A DNA stretch of 64,000 bases from Heloderma charlesbogerti (Eukaryota; Chordata; Lepidosauria; Squamata; Helodermatidae), in the NCBI GenBank assembly GCA_026122225.1, contig JANEZZ010001678.1, positions 620,001 through 684,000 of the forward strand, given 5' to 3'. Below are positions 34,552-46,655 of this stretch, in pieces. Both the position numbers and the translations under genes were made by a program. The notes beneath the pieces are model-generated. The model made no database searches. It saw nothing but the letters and a program-made list of their open reading frames with translations, and had not been told where the DNA came from. The stretch's first letter is position 1, and each line of letters opens with the position of its first letter.

Positions 34552-36969
34552 TTCAGCATTTGCTGTCTCCAAAACTACATTGTTTCCTTCACTTCCCATG
34601 AAAGGCACATCAGATTTGTTATTGCAAAGAATATTGTCTGCAATATGAACACTGGGAGTCAGGAAGGAAAACTCATTTTTCCTGGATTCTGAAGACAGAC
34701 AGAGCTGGTAGGAATACGGCAAAGTCCCATCTTCAAAATTAGGGGGAAATATGGCACCGGCCTTGGAATGGGGAACGGGACCAAAGCACTGCAGGAACTT
34801 GGGATTCCCTGACCGCCAGAGCTTTGTCGTAATGGCCAGAATCACTGTCAAGAGGAATAAGGATGACATCGCAGCTAAGGCCAGCACCAAATAGAACTGT
34901 AGATCAGGCTGATAGTCGGAGCTGCTCGACTGGTTTTTCATCTCCGGAAGGGCCTCCTGGAAGTTCTCAGCAAACACCAGGTTCAGAGTAATGGTGGCCG
35001 AGAGAGGCGGCTGCCCGTTATCCTTCACCACGACCACTAGCCTCTGCTTCACCGTATCCCTCTCCACAAAGGCCCTCGCTGTCCTGATCTCACCAGTGTG
35101 AGAGCCAACAGTGAAGAGCGCTGGCTCAGTGGCTTGAATCAGATGGTAGGACAGCCAGGCGTTGTGTCCAGAATCAGCGTCCACAGCCACCACCTTTGTT
35201 ACAAGATAGTCTGCCTCGGCTGAACGAGGCACCATCTCAAACAAGGTGGAACCTTCGGCTTCTTGCGAAGGGGACAGGATACGAGGGCTGTTATCATTCC
35301 GATCCAGAATAAACACCCTCACGATGACTTTGCTGCTGAGAGGGGGAGAACCACCATCTTAGGCCTTCACTTGCAGCTGGAACTCCCTGAATTGTTCATA
35401 GTCGAAGGACCGCTGGGCATAGATTGTGCCAGTCTCTGAATTAATGGAGATATATGAGGAGATGGGTAGCTCCTCAATGTTGCTGTTGAGGATGGAGTAC
35501 ATGATCTGTGCGTTTTGGTCCACATCTGGGTCAGAGGCTTTAATGCTGAAAACGGAGGCACCGGAAGGATTGTTTTCTGGCACATAGATGCTGTAGGAAG
35601 GCCTCTCAAAAGCAGGGGCATTGTCATTGATATCAGAGATTCGTAGGGAGATGGTTTTATCTGTGGAAAGAGATGGGATCCCTTTGTCAGTAGCTGTGAT
35701 TGTAATATTATACTCAGGAGTTCTTTCTCTGTCCAAGAGACTGTATGTCAGGAGCTTGTAGTAATTGTTAGATGTTGGAATAATCGTGAAGGGCAAATCA
35801 TCTTGTAAATAGCAAGTAACCTTTCCATTGTCACCAATATCTTTGTCATTTACATTAATCAGAGCAATTAAGGTTCCAGACTGAGAATCTTCAGAGACCG
35901 GGCTAAACACAGAGGCAAACATCACCTCTGGAGGGTTGTCATTCTCATCACAAACCCTTATGTCAATATTACAATGTGTTACTAATCCACCTCCGTCTTT
36001 TGCTGCCACTGTCATAGTATATTCTTCAGTTTCCTCAAAGTCCAGTAGCCCCGTAACAGTGATTGTGCCCTTTATTGGATCTAGCCTGAATTTCTGTTGG
36101 GCAGTTTCTGGTATGTTGCTGAAATGGTACCTGATTTGGGCATATGAACCTTCATCATTATCAGAGGCTACAATCTGGAGCACAAGGGACCCAACAGGAA
36201 CATTTTCCTTCAAACTGACCTTGTAGATCTCTTGAGAAAAAATGGGTGGGTTGTCATTGGCATCAGTGACATTAATCCATATCTGGGCAGTCCCTGTTTT
36301 TCTAGGTGCGCCGCCATCCAGGACTGTAAGGATCAAGTGAAGGGTCTGTTCAATTTCCCGGTCAAGTGGTTTCTGCAGCACCAATTCTGCATATTTATTC
36401 CCATCTTTTCTCTCTCTAACTTCCAGAGTGAAGTACTGATTGGAGCTCAGCTGGTAATTCTGGAGAGAATTCACCCTAATGTCAGGATCTTCAGCTTTTC
36501 CAAGGAGAAATCGGGTGCCTGGTATGGTGGATTCACTTATCTCCAAACTGATATTGCCATTGAAGAATTGGGGTGCATTATCATTAATGTCCTGGATTGC
36601 CACTCTTACATGGAAAACATTCAAAGGGTTTTCCATCACAGCTTCTAAGTTTACAAAGCAAAGGGGATTTTTGCCACATATTTCTTCTCGATCAATCCTG
36701 TCATTTAAGTAGAGGTTTCCATTCTCAGCATTGATAATTAGATACTGCATTTTAGCCACAGAGACAGCATGCACTTTACGATATTTTAATTCTCTGGCAC
36801 TCAGCCCCAACTCCTTGGCGAGGTTCCCCACTATCGAACCCTTTGCCATCTCCTCAGGGATTGAATAATGAACCTGCTCTGAAGCAGCGTGGTAGAAGAA
36901 AGACAACAGCAAGAGAAGCAGCACTTGCCTTGCGAGCACCCTGCCATTGCTTCTGTGCCTTCTCTCCAT
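34549..36969 (-). pseudogene. PCDHGB: Protocadherin gamma-B-type variable exon, full length with one premature stop
   Basis: An 807-codon gamma-B-type exon that is open except for codon 537. There a TAA (35359-35361) replaces the CAA of the KAQDGGSP motif, as judged from the paralogues. The frame continues unchanged for 270 more codons through EC6, the membrane segment and the tail (GTLPYSYQLCLSSES), ending at donor AAG|GTAGGG. The start at 36969 follows an in-frame TGA four codons upstream and leads into a signal peptide ([10 protein letters not shown]). EC1 has the C-X5-C motif (ICGKNPLC), and linkers DINDNAP, DANDNPP, DENDNPP, DINDNAP and DRNDNSP are all present. It may be a very young pseudogene, a polymorphic null allele or a sequence error. 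If read as is, the product would lack EC6 and the membrane anchor, and the mRNA should be subject to nonsense-mediated decay. Confidence 0.88.
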
Positions 36970-37227
36970 CCAGCTCCCTCAGAAATAGACTGCCTCCTTT
37001 TTTCAGCTTGTTATGATCACATCAAATGCTCATGAGGATGAAGGCAATCTCAGTGAGGAAGAATAACCAGCCTTTCTTCTTAATTTGTACAAACTGAAAC
37101 AATTTTCTTTTTCTCTGCAAGAGTGTTCTGTCCTTGTGCTCTTCAGTTTCCCTGATCTGTACAGCTTTGATTAGAGTTACTGCTGTTTAGGAAGCATCAC
37201 TGGATCTCTGTCCTCTAGCTGTCATAC

Positions 37228-37258
37228 TGGCCAACAGCGGCACAGTGAGGCTTAGACA
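37228..37258 (-). promoter_or_regulatory. Protocadherin promoter conserved element (CGCT box)
   Basis: The minus-strand core CTGTGCCGCTGTTGGCCAG lies about 260 bases upstream of the ATG at 36969. It is almost identical at the core to the element at 15738-15768, as expected for two gamma-B-type promoters. Confidence 0.8.
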
Positions 37259-38009
37259 GAGAACTGCAAGAAAAGACATCTTATCCAATGTAAAATAAAA
37301 AGATAATCCGGAATGTGAATGTGTATGTTTCTGCAGCATGTATTGTTTCTGTAACTGACTGCAAGTGGATTATTTCAGAAAGATTTTCTTTGTTTTTTAT
37401 ATAGATATCTTTGTTCATTTCCATGGCTTTTTATGAAGTATTGTGAACACTGATATTGTAACACAAATGAGAACTGGTTCCCAAAGCAACCATCATCTGG
37501 GATTGCAATGTCCCCTATATGAAGACACAGACCAAGCCTCCTGTTAATGCTTGTGATGGGTTTTTTGTTCATTTTTACATTTTTATTATTATATTTGTAT
37601 TGTTTCTCACACTTGGAACACTTGGGAGTTGAAAGTATGGAATATAAATACTTACTAAGTTAGTTAGTAAGTACATAAATGTTCTCAAGGGAGACAAAAT
37701 CAAATTGAGCCACACAAAAGTGATAAACCCAGGGTGCTGAAAACTCAAGCCGAGATTCTGGTTTCATTGTGGCATCCAAGAAGGACCAACATGAATGATT
37801 TTATTACCAGGTTTACTTGCAAATATGTCATGGTATCTTTAGTGACATCTCCCTCTGGGTGGGATAAACCCAGTTTTACCATCCTGTCACCAACTGAAGC
37901 ACTGCTGCTGCATGAGGTCCTGATGCAATGCTTAAGTGCTACATCACAGGCATTCAAATGGACTTCATGGCATGTTCAGTCATATTCATCAAGAGACTGA
38001 TACTCTTTA
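37259..38009. other. Upstream flank of the gamma-B promoter element, no gene recognised
   Basis: AT-rich DNA up to the BovB insertion. No other promoter-element copy was found here. Confidence 0.45.
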
Positions 38010-38020
38010 TAAAGTTATCC

Positions 38021-38786
38021 TTTGTTGTTCAGTCGTTCAGTCGTGTCCGACTCTTCATGACCCCATGGACCATAGCACGCCAGGCCTTCCTGTCCTGCGC
38101 TCTCTCCCGGAGCGTGCTCAAGTTCATATTCATTGCATCCGTGATGCTATCTAGCCATCTCATCCTCTGCTGTCCCCTTCTCCTTTTGCCTTCAGTCTTT
38201 CCCAGCATCAGGGTCTTTTCCAGGGAGTTTTCTCTTCGCATTAGGTGGCCAAAATATTGGAGCTTCAGCTTCATTATCTGTCCTTCCAATGAGCACTCAA
38301 GGTTGATTTCCTTTAGGATGGACTGATTTGACCTCCTTGCAGTCCAGGGGACTCGTAAGAGTCTTCTCCAGCACCACAGTTCGAAAGCATCAATTCTTCG
38401 GCGCTCAGCCTTCCTTATAGTCCAGCTCTCACAGCCATACATTACTACTGGGAAAACCATAGCTTTGATTAGACGGACCTTTGTCGGCAAGGTGATGTCT
38501 CTGCTTCTTACTATGCTGTCTAGGTTGGCCATAGCTTTCCTCCCAAGGAGCAAGCGTCTTTTAATTTCATGGCTACAGTCACCGTCTGCGGTGATCTTGG
38601 AGCCCAAGAAAGTAAAATCTGTCACAGCTTCCATTTCTTCCCCTTCTATATGCCAGGAAGTGATGGGGCCAGATGCCATGATCTTAGTTTTTTTAATGTT
38701 GAGTTTCAAACCAGCTTTTGCACTCTCCTCTTTCACCCTCAACAAGAGGCTCTTTAGATCCTCTTCGCTTTCTGCCATTAGGGTGG
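38021..38786 (-). mobile_element. BovB LINE, 5'-truncated, 766 bp
   Basis: Carries the 3' quarter of the BovB frame on the minus strand, open from ESEEDLKSLLLRVKEESAKA to the KSRTRLND end. An 11-bp duplication TAAAGTTATCC flanks it (38010-38020 and 38787-38797). Truncation falls just after the RT catalytic box region. It is very similar to the other BovB copies. Confidence 0.9.
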
Positions 38787-38918
38787 TAAAGTTATCCTAC
38801 TCCCACTTAAATTGAGACAGTTTCACTGCTTTCACTGTTGTTCCAGGGAGACTTTTCATATACAAAGCTTTTTATACTAGTGAAGGAATACTATTCTATA
38901 TGCTAACATCATATTGTT

Positions 38919-38969
38919 ATATGGCCTTGTAGGCCCCTTCCAACCCTACTATTCTATGATTCTATGATC
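38919..38969 (+). mobile_element. CR1 3'-end fragment
   Basis: Ends ATTCTATGATTCTATGAT preceded by CCTTCCAACCCTACT, the CR1 tail in plus orientation. Only the last 50 bases are present. Confidence 0.75.
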
Positions 38970-39521
38970 AACCTTGAGCTTAACTGAAGACTACTGTAGC
39001 AAGGCACAAGCCATTAAGATCAGGTCCATAGTCTGGGTATACTCCTAGATCCATCACTGTTGCTGGAGGCCCAAGTGGCTGTGGCGGCTTGGAGTGTCTT
39101 TTACTGGCTCTGGCTGGTTCACGGCCTCTCCTGGACAGGGATAGCTTGGCCACAGTGGTATAGGCATTACTAACTTCAAGACTGGATTACTGCAATGCGC
39201 TCTATGTGGGGCTGCCCTTAAGGCTGGTCCGGAAGCTGGAGCTAGTGCAGAATGTAGCAGCTCAGCTATTGACAGGAGCTGCCCCTTTTCAGCATGCAAC
39301 TCCTCTGCTGAGGGAACTGCACTCGCTCCCTGTTTGCTACCGGGCCAGGCTTAATGTTTTAGTATTATTGTGCAAAGCTCTAAACAACTTGGGACCAGGA
39401 TACCTGAGAGAGCGCCTCCTTCCTTACCAACCTGCCTGGTCACTGAGGTCATCGGAGGGCATGCTCCTGGTGGTTCTTCATGGACCTATGGCCCAATTGG
39501 AGTCCACCAGGAGAAGAGCCT

Positions 39522-39676
39522 TAGAATCATAGCATAGTAGGGTTGGAAGGGGCCTACAAAGCCATCGAGTCCAACCCCCTGCTCAATGCAGGAATCCAAG
39601 TCAGAGCATCCCTGACAGATGGCTGTCCAGCCTCATCTTGAATGCCTCCAGTGTGGGAGAGCCCACCACCTCCCTT
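39522..39676 (-). mobile_element. CR1 3'-end fragment inside the L2
   Basis: Minus-strand CR1 tail, nearly the same as 22139-22300 of the longer CR1: AGTAGGGTTGGAAGGGGCCT, then CATCCCTGACAGATGGCTGT. It lies inside an L2 motif, so it inserted after the L2. Confidence 0.85.
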
Positions 39677-39939
39677 CAGCATGGTAGCCCCCTTTCTTTG
39701 GAACTCCCTGCCCCTGGAATAGGCAGACAGGCACCAACACTGGGTTGTTTCCGGCACCTCCTGAAAACAGTTCTTTTTCAGGAAGCCTTCCCTGGTTAAC
39801 CAGCCTCGGTTTTATTGGCACTCTCTTTTTTAAAGAATAATTTTAATATTATGTTTCATTCTTATCATCTTTTGTTCATTTTATCTCTTGTTGTTCACCA
39901 ATCCAGAATCTGTTTAGATGTGGAGCAACATACAAATGT

Positions 39940-39963
39940 TGTAAATAAATAAATAAATAAATA
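39940..39963. repeat. (AAAT)n microsatellite at the L2 end
   Basis: Uninterrupted AAAT units at the 3' end of the L2 copy. Confidence 0.85.
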
Positions 39964-41352
39964 ATAAAAAAACATTAGGCTGGATCTTCAATGGTCTATT
40001 AAAACATTGGCCCAGTATTTCTTCATTTCTGTAGGTCTCAGAATACCTGGAGTCACAAGGTCAAAGACTGAGCATGTTATTACTCAAAATGTTAAAAATG
40101 TTGCCGAATATGACATAAGCACCTGCCAACACATCCTACTACACTACCGCCAAACATACAACTATTTTCTGTATGATGAATTTCTGAACAAAACAAAGGG
40201 AAGAACAGGCAGGTGCTGCTCAGTGGCAGAGAACATACTTAGTAGTGTTGGGTGTTTTAAGTGTTTTATATAGCGTTTTCATGGAAGGGAGGTCCGTATT
40301 ATTATGCTAACATTACAGATCTGGGGCTGAGGATGAGAGAGAGTGGCTTGCCTAAGGCGACTTAGGGAGGACCAAAGTAGATGGAACGTGAAATGTGTTA
40401 TTGCATTTAATAAGCATGCAGGTTTCCCATTAGAAATAGCTGCTGTGGTGAGAGAAGGATCAGGACCATGGCGGGTGGGGAGGGGGCAGGGAGAGGGAGT
40501 TTAACCTTTTCCCTCCATGATATGGCTCCCCCACCCCTGATGCTGCAATTTGCATTAGGAAGAAATCTCCTGATGGTGCCAAGGGGGGGAAAGAGTTAAA
40601 CTCCCCTCCCCACCTGCTGTAGTCTCAATCCTACTCACCAGCCTCCATATTAAAAAGTGCCTGTAAAAAGTGCATGTAATGTTGGTTCTAATAATGTTAA
40701 TAATATAATATTATATTATTTACATGCATACATTTGCACTGATTTCAATAGGACTTACGCCTGGGTAGGTGGGTATAGGATGTCAGCCTTAATGACACAT
40801 ATAGTTTACTTTATAGCATCTGAGATGACAGCAAGAAGCAAGATTCAAATCAGGGACTTCATGGTTTGGCCAATACGCTAAACCAGCTCAGTCCCTGGCA
40901 TCTCCAGTTCAAAGATCTCACAAAGCTAGTCTGGGAAAGACCTCTGCCTGATACCAGTGCTGGCGTGGATGGACTATTGGTCCTATTCAGTAAAAGAAGG
41001 TGACTGACATTTATCTACCTAAGGGAAGACAAGCTGTTTCCGACACAAAATTGGAGGGAAATGTATCAATACGCTTACAGTTTGGGAAGTGCTTGATTTC
41101 CCTCACATACTTAAATCTGAGAATTAAGGAATCATTCATACAATGAACCACGAAAATATAAAAATTAGTATTCAAGAAAAAAATTTGAACTAAATCCCCA
41201 CCCAAACCTCTCTTTGGTTGAACAGAAAAAGTTTAGGGAACTTATCTTGCATTCCATCTCTTTAGAACATCTACAAAAGAAACAAATTATATACATGGCA
41301 TTAATAACTAAATGGAAATTCAAAGTCAAAGCATACAAATTGCCAGAGACAC
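39964..41352. other. Downstream flank of the gamma-A exon
   Basis: Holds a MIR-like SINE piece on the minus strand (40295-40385, with ACAGATCTGGGGCTGAGGA and GTGGCTTGCCTAAGG), a tRNA-like head piece (40840-40890, AGATTCAAATCAGGGAC) and a short palindromic repeat (40715-40790). No constant exon. Confidence 0.5.
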
Positions 41353-41360
41353 TTCACCTG
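41353..41360 (-). other. Splice donor of gamma-A exon
   Basis: On the minus strand the exon ends GTTCAG|GTGAAG, with the last exon base at 41358. The frame stays open 18 codons into the intron, which carries no protocadherin similarity. Confidence 0.83.
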
Positions 41361-43805
41361 AACACTGGAGGGATCTCCATTACTGTTCTTAATACCTTCA
41401 GCAGTGAGGACGGGATCCTTTACCTCACACAGCTGCTGGCTGGTCAGAGTATTGGAGGGGTATCCTTTTGGGAAGCTGACACTGCTCTTCCTAGAGTCTG
41501 CAGTAAGACAAACTTCATGACAGTAGGAGTGAAGAAAAGGCCAGACTCCATCGATCCCTATGAACTGTGAAGCTGGAACACCACTAAAATTAACACTCCC
41601 AGAATCATACAGCTGAGTATTTCTCCACCTGTGCAGTTTGATGGCCAGTAACACAAAGAGGAAGGTGAAGAACAGGCAAGAAACCAAGGCCACTGCAATC
41701 ACCAGGTAGAAGGTGAGGTCAGTCTGGGGGTCTGCAGGAGCTGAGATGCTGCTGAGATCTGAGAGGATTTCAGGGATGCTGTCAGCCAGCACCACGGTGA
41801 CAGTGACTGAGGCCGAGAGAGGTGGCTGCCCATTGTCCTTCACTAAAACCACCACGCTTTGCTTGAGGGCGTCTTTCTCCAGAAAGAACCGGGCTGTCCT
41901 GATCTCTCCAGTGTGGAGCCCCATGGTGAAGAGCCCTGGCTCCGTGGCCTTGGTCAGCTGGTAGGAGAGCCAGGCATTCTTGCCGGAATCTGCATCCACT
42001 GCCACCACCTTCGTGACCAGGTAACCCGGCTCAGAGGAGCGAGGGGCCAGCTCTATCCCAGTGGAGCCATCGGAGGGAGGGGCTGGGTACAAGATTACTG
42101 GAGCATTGTCATTCTGGTCCAGGATGAAGAGAGTCACTGAGACGTTGGAGCTGAGTGGTGGGGAGCCTCCATCCTGGGCCTTGACCTGGAACTGGATCTC
42201 CCGAAAGTCTTCATAATCAAAGGAGGTCAAGGCATAGACAACCCCAGTCTCAGAGTTAATGGAGAGGAAGGAGGATATAGGAGAGTCACTGATATTTCTC
42301 TCAATGACGGAATAAGTTATTCTGGAGTTTTCTGCCCAGTCTGGATCATCTGCCTTCAGAGAGAATATGGAGGCCCCTCTTGGGTTGTTCTCCATTAAAT
42401 AAGAGGTATAAACGGATTGCAGGAAGCGGGGAGGATTGTCGTTTGTGTCTAAAATCTCAAGTGGAATAACAAGAGATGTAGAAAGTGGAGGGCTCCCATG
42501 ATCGGTGACTGTGACAGTGATGTTGTAGGCGGCCACCTGCTCCCTGTCCAAGGCTCTTGTTGTCAGCAAACTGTAATAATTATCATAGGATTTCTTCAGT
42601 TGGAAGGGGAGATTGCTGGGAATGGAACATGTGACTTCTGCATTCTCTGCTGAGTCTTGATCTTGCACATTTAAAAGGGCTACTGCAGTTGCTGGTGGTG
42701 AGTTCTCCGGGATGGAGCTGATAAGTGAAGTTATTTCCAGTTTTGGTGCATTATCATTTACATCAGTAACGAATATCATGAGGGCTGACCTGTCCAAGAG
42801 TCCTCCACCATCATGGACCTGGACCTCAATTTCATAAAGTGTGGAGTCCTCATAGTCTAAGTTTCCTACAAGAGTTACCTCCCCAGTGTTTGCATCCAAG
42901 TGGAATATTTGTGAAGCCTTTTCCATGATTTTTGCAAATGAGTACTTCATTTCTTTGTTTGTCCCTTCATCCAGGTCAGTGGCTTTTAATGTGACTACAG
43001 TGGTCCCTATAGGTAAATCCTCCCTATCGCTCACTTCATAGATAGGTTGGCTAAAAACGGGTGCATTGTCATTCACATCCAGGACAGAAATGTGAAGCAG
43101 TGTACTGCCATTTCTGACAGGATCGCCACCATCATATGCTGTTAAAATAAGATTGTGAACTTCTTCTTCCTCATGGTCTAGAGGTCTTTCTAATACTATT
43201 TTTGCATATTGTTTGCCCTTAACTGATGTTTGGAGAACCAGAGAGAAATAGCTATTGTTGCTGAGTTTGTATCCCTGCAGAGAATTGTTTCCTAAATCAG
43301 GATCTCGAGCTTCCAAGAGGGGAAATTGGGACCCCAGTGCTGTATTCTCACTGATATTTATCACCAGGTTCTCTGACTGGAAGGTGGGGGCATGATCGTT
43401 GATATCTGTGATTTCCACAACGACTCCATAAATTTTCATTGAATCCCCAACTATAATCTCAAAATTCAAGATACACTTCTCCATCTGACCACAGATCTCC
43501 TCTCTGTCTATTCTCTCTGTGGTGTGCAAATGACCACTCTTATAATTCAAAGCAAAGTATGGAGTCCTACCTGGGGAAACAATTCGGATTCCATGGTCTG
43601 AGAGCTCCTTTGCATCCAGTCCCAGTTCTCTTGCAATATTCCCCACCAAAAAGCCTTTTTCAGTTTCCTCAGGAATGGAGTAATGGATCTGCTTGGTAAT
43701 GCCATGGCAAATACTAGCAAACAGAAAGAAAAAGACAACTCCCCTTTTGCAGTCTTGCATTTTGCTATTGCACTTTGCATTTTTTCTCCATTTAGCTATT
43801 GCCAT
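41358..43805 (-). CDS. PCDHGA: Protocadherin gamma-A-type variable exon, intact
   Basis: Encodes 816 residues of a gamma-A protocadherin. The N-terminal segment with a hydrophobic core (about residues 22-35) is followed by six cadherin repeats starting at QIHYSIPEE. The linkers are DINDHAP (134-140), DVNDNAP (243-249), DVNDNAP (348-354), DTNDNPP (453-459) and DQNDNAP (563-569). C105/C111 form the EC1 C-X5-C motif. A membrane segment lies at about 697-723. ADSIPEILSDL before the membrane and the tail motifs SQFIGIDGV, HEVCLTADSRKS and SFPKG identify the gamma-A type. The start at 43805 has A at -3 and G at +4; an in-frame ATG at 43760, just before the hydrophobic core, is an alternative. The exon ends at donor CAG|GTGAAG. 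No disruption is seen. EC6 to the membrane is strikingly similar to the pseudogene at 24345-26720. Confidence 0.94.
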
Positions 43806-44020
43806 GCTTAGTCTGATGAGAATGCACTTAGGAAATTTGTAGTTCAGGTATTGCTGAATGTTGCCAGAAAGTGCAAATGAATCCTGGTTCAACTGATGTT
43901 GACTTGCAGATGAGATTCTCGGTGCAAAAATGTTTAGTATGTGGCTGATTTCTCAGCATATTCAGCTCTGAAGCTGCTGATCTGGGAAAGCTGAATTTCT
44001 CATTGCATTTCTTAGCCTTG

Positions 44021-44055
44021 GTTGGTGAACAGCGACACTCAGAGTCTCAGCCAGC
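44021..44055 (-). promoter_or_regulatory. Protocadherin promoter conserved element (CGCT box)
   Basis: The minus-strand core CTGAGTGTCGCTGTTCACC lies about 220 bases upstream of the ATG at 43805 and 265 upstream of the alternative at 43760. The flanking bases match the element of the gamma-A pseudogene, marking it as the gamma-A form. Confidence 0.78.
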
Positions 44056-44569
44056 AATTGCACACATGCTCTATTACATTTGTATTCTCATGCTATATCT
44101 GATTCCATGAATACAATTGTTTCTTTATCTGATGTTTGATCTTTTGATACAACAATCAACTGATTAATTACCAAAGCTCCACTTTGTCACTAAATCTCAT
44201 TCTAATGACTTCTTGATGTAATGTATGAATTTAATGCATCTCTCTGTCAATACACAGGTCTTGTTATCCTGCTACGTATGCTGCAATTCTTAGCATGCCA
44301 CCGATACACATGATACAAGTTATTATTGTATGAAAAATATAATCACTTGATTGAGTTTACCATGAAACCTAAGGGAATTTCAATCCAAACAGATATATTC
44401 TTTCTACAGTATCTGGTACTATCTCAAAACATCAGGCTTTTTATACAACACCAAGGTATTAGGAAATGCCTTCCCTTTTTTTTCCTTCTCCTGTCTAAAT
44501 GTGGATGTTTATTCTCTACACAAAAGAACCCCAACAACCAAAATATCAGTTAAAAACTACCTTCATAAA
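44056..44569. other. Upstream flank of the gamma-A promoter element
   Basis: AT-rich, no coding similarity, up to the L1 element. Confidence 0.45.
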
Positions 44570-46026
44570 ATTAGGGTTTCAAGTCGAGACTTGGTCATGC
44601 TCCAAAATTGTAGTGTTATTAAAACCAGGAAAGAACCCACTGAAGATGGACTCTTACAGACCAATTTTGTTATTAAATAATGACTACAAACTTTTTACTC
44701 TGGTACTGACAAACCGACTGAAAAGGCATGTGAGGCAACTTGTTCATGCAGACCAGTATGGTTTTCTTCCAGGAAGATTTATAGCAGATCATGTTCAGAG
44801 GTTATTCAGTTTGATACATTTTTGTAAGGAGCATAAATCTCCGATAGCAATTTTGGCCTTGGATTTGTATAAGGCCTTTGATTGTGTAAACTGGAGTTTT
44901 TTGAAAAATTTTTTATGACATTATCAATTTTTGAATGCAGTCCAAGCTGTTTACTCTCCAACTTTGGCACAGATTTGTGTAAATAATTTAGACTCCCATG
45001 ATATAAATTTATATAGTGGTACCAAACAAGGCTGCCTGCTGTCACCTATTTTGTTTACCCTGGTAATCGAATGTTTGGCAAATCGACTTCGAGCTCACCC
45101 ACAAATAAGTGGAATTACAGTGGGTTACGGAACATTTCATTAGTTTGTATGCCGACAACATATTATTGACACTGAGTTATCCATTATATGCAATTCAGGC
45201 TCTACAAGAAGAATTAGATACATTTAAGGAAACAGTGGGCCTGAGGGTTAATTTTAAGAAATCGGACCTTTTTTGTTTAAACTTTCCTCCAGGTGAGCAA
45301 CTAAGAGTTTCACAAAGACTAGGAATTCCATTAGTAAATAATGGTTTTCACTATTTCGGGATTTATCTATCTAGGAATATATGAAAACTCTTTAAAATAA
45401 ATTATGGGCAGCTATGGAAAAATATTTTGAAGGATATAAGTAAATGGGAGAAACTTAATCTTTCACTTTTCAGTTGAATAGCAGCCATTAAGATGATGGT
45501 CCTTCCTAAGTTAACATATTTGTTTTATGTATTACCCCTAGAACTTCAATATAAGACATTGCGAATTTGGCAGAATAGATTAGAGCAATTTATATTTAAA
45601 AGTCGGAAACTACATACAGCCAAAGTTCTTAGATACAGGCAATGTACAGCAGGAGGATGGGGTATCCCTAATCTAATATTATATTATGAATCATATCAGT
45701 TACATCACCTCCTGTCTTGGTTATCAACATATATTAATAATCATTGGGTACAGGTGGAGAGAACGATGTTACCGTCACAGATAGTGGATATATATTAAAA
45801 ATGAACTTAAGAAAATATGTGTGAATTAAACCTCGACATTGAGAGCAATTTTACAGGAATGGAAAGGGAGGAAAGAAAGGATATCCCCTATGACTCCCTT
45901 ACATTGTCATCCGGCCTTCTGCTCTGAGGACCGACCTATGGATATACTAGCCTTCAAACAGAAGGGACTTTATAGGTTGAAAGAATTTTATTTAAATGCC
46001 CTGCCCCTCCCCAGAGAGTTCTGGAG

Positions 46027-46217
46027 GGCTGATTTGAAGGAGGTTGGAATAACTTGGTTAGCATGGTATCAAGTAGGTATGTTCATCGGAAGAGAGGATT
46101 TCAAACAACAGGCCCTAAGAAATTTAACACCATTTGAATCTATACTCAAACTCCTAGGCAAGGGGGAGAAAGGCCTGGTGTCACTTATTTACAGAGTTCT
46201 AAATGATTTAGATATGG
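46027..46217 (+). repeat. 191-bp segment duplicated at 47907-48097 (copy in L1)
   Basis: Matches 47907-48097 at all but one position seen (AAATGATT versus AATTGATT). This copy is in its natural place in the L1 C-terminal coding region. Confidence 0.9.
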
Positions 46218-46655
46218 GTTCAACTAACAGTTTAAAATGAATGTGGGAACAGGATTGGGAAACAGAAATAGAGGATGGTAAATGGAATACAAATCAGTAT
46301 CTATCAATATGAGAGAACAAGCTTTGAAGGTTCTTCAAAAAGTGGTATATGACTCCTGCTCGTTTAGCTCATATTCATCAGGAACTTTCAAGATTGTGCT
46401 GGAGGGGATGCAAGGAACCAGGATCAACCCAGCATATGTGGTGGTCCTGTGTAAAAGTGGCAAAGTTTTACACTGCAGTCTTTGGTGAAATTGATAAAAT
46501 ACTTGGACAGAAATTGGAGAGAACACCGGAGTTGGCACGCTTAGGAGTGTTTTTGGGAAATAATAGAAATTGTTCCTTTAAGCCACTGGCTGGGTTTTTG
46601 TTGGCGGCAGCTAGACTGGTTATTGCTCAATTTTGGACGGACTTAAGAATAAGTG

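Larger units (their letters stand above)
38990..39963 (+). mobile_element. L2 LINE fragment interrupted by a CR1 fragment
   Basis: Plus-strand pieces of the L2 C-terminal region: MGLPLRLVRKLELVQNVAAQ (39206-39270), LCKALNNLGPGYLRERLLPY (39370-39430), then, after the CR1 insert, the block before LWNSLP-like sequence. The tail ends at an (AAAT)n run at 39943-39963. The break at 39521/39677 separates two halves of the motif AGAGCCTTCAGCATGG. Confidence 0.82.
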
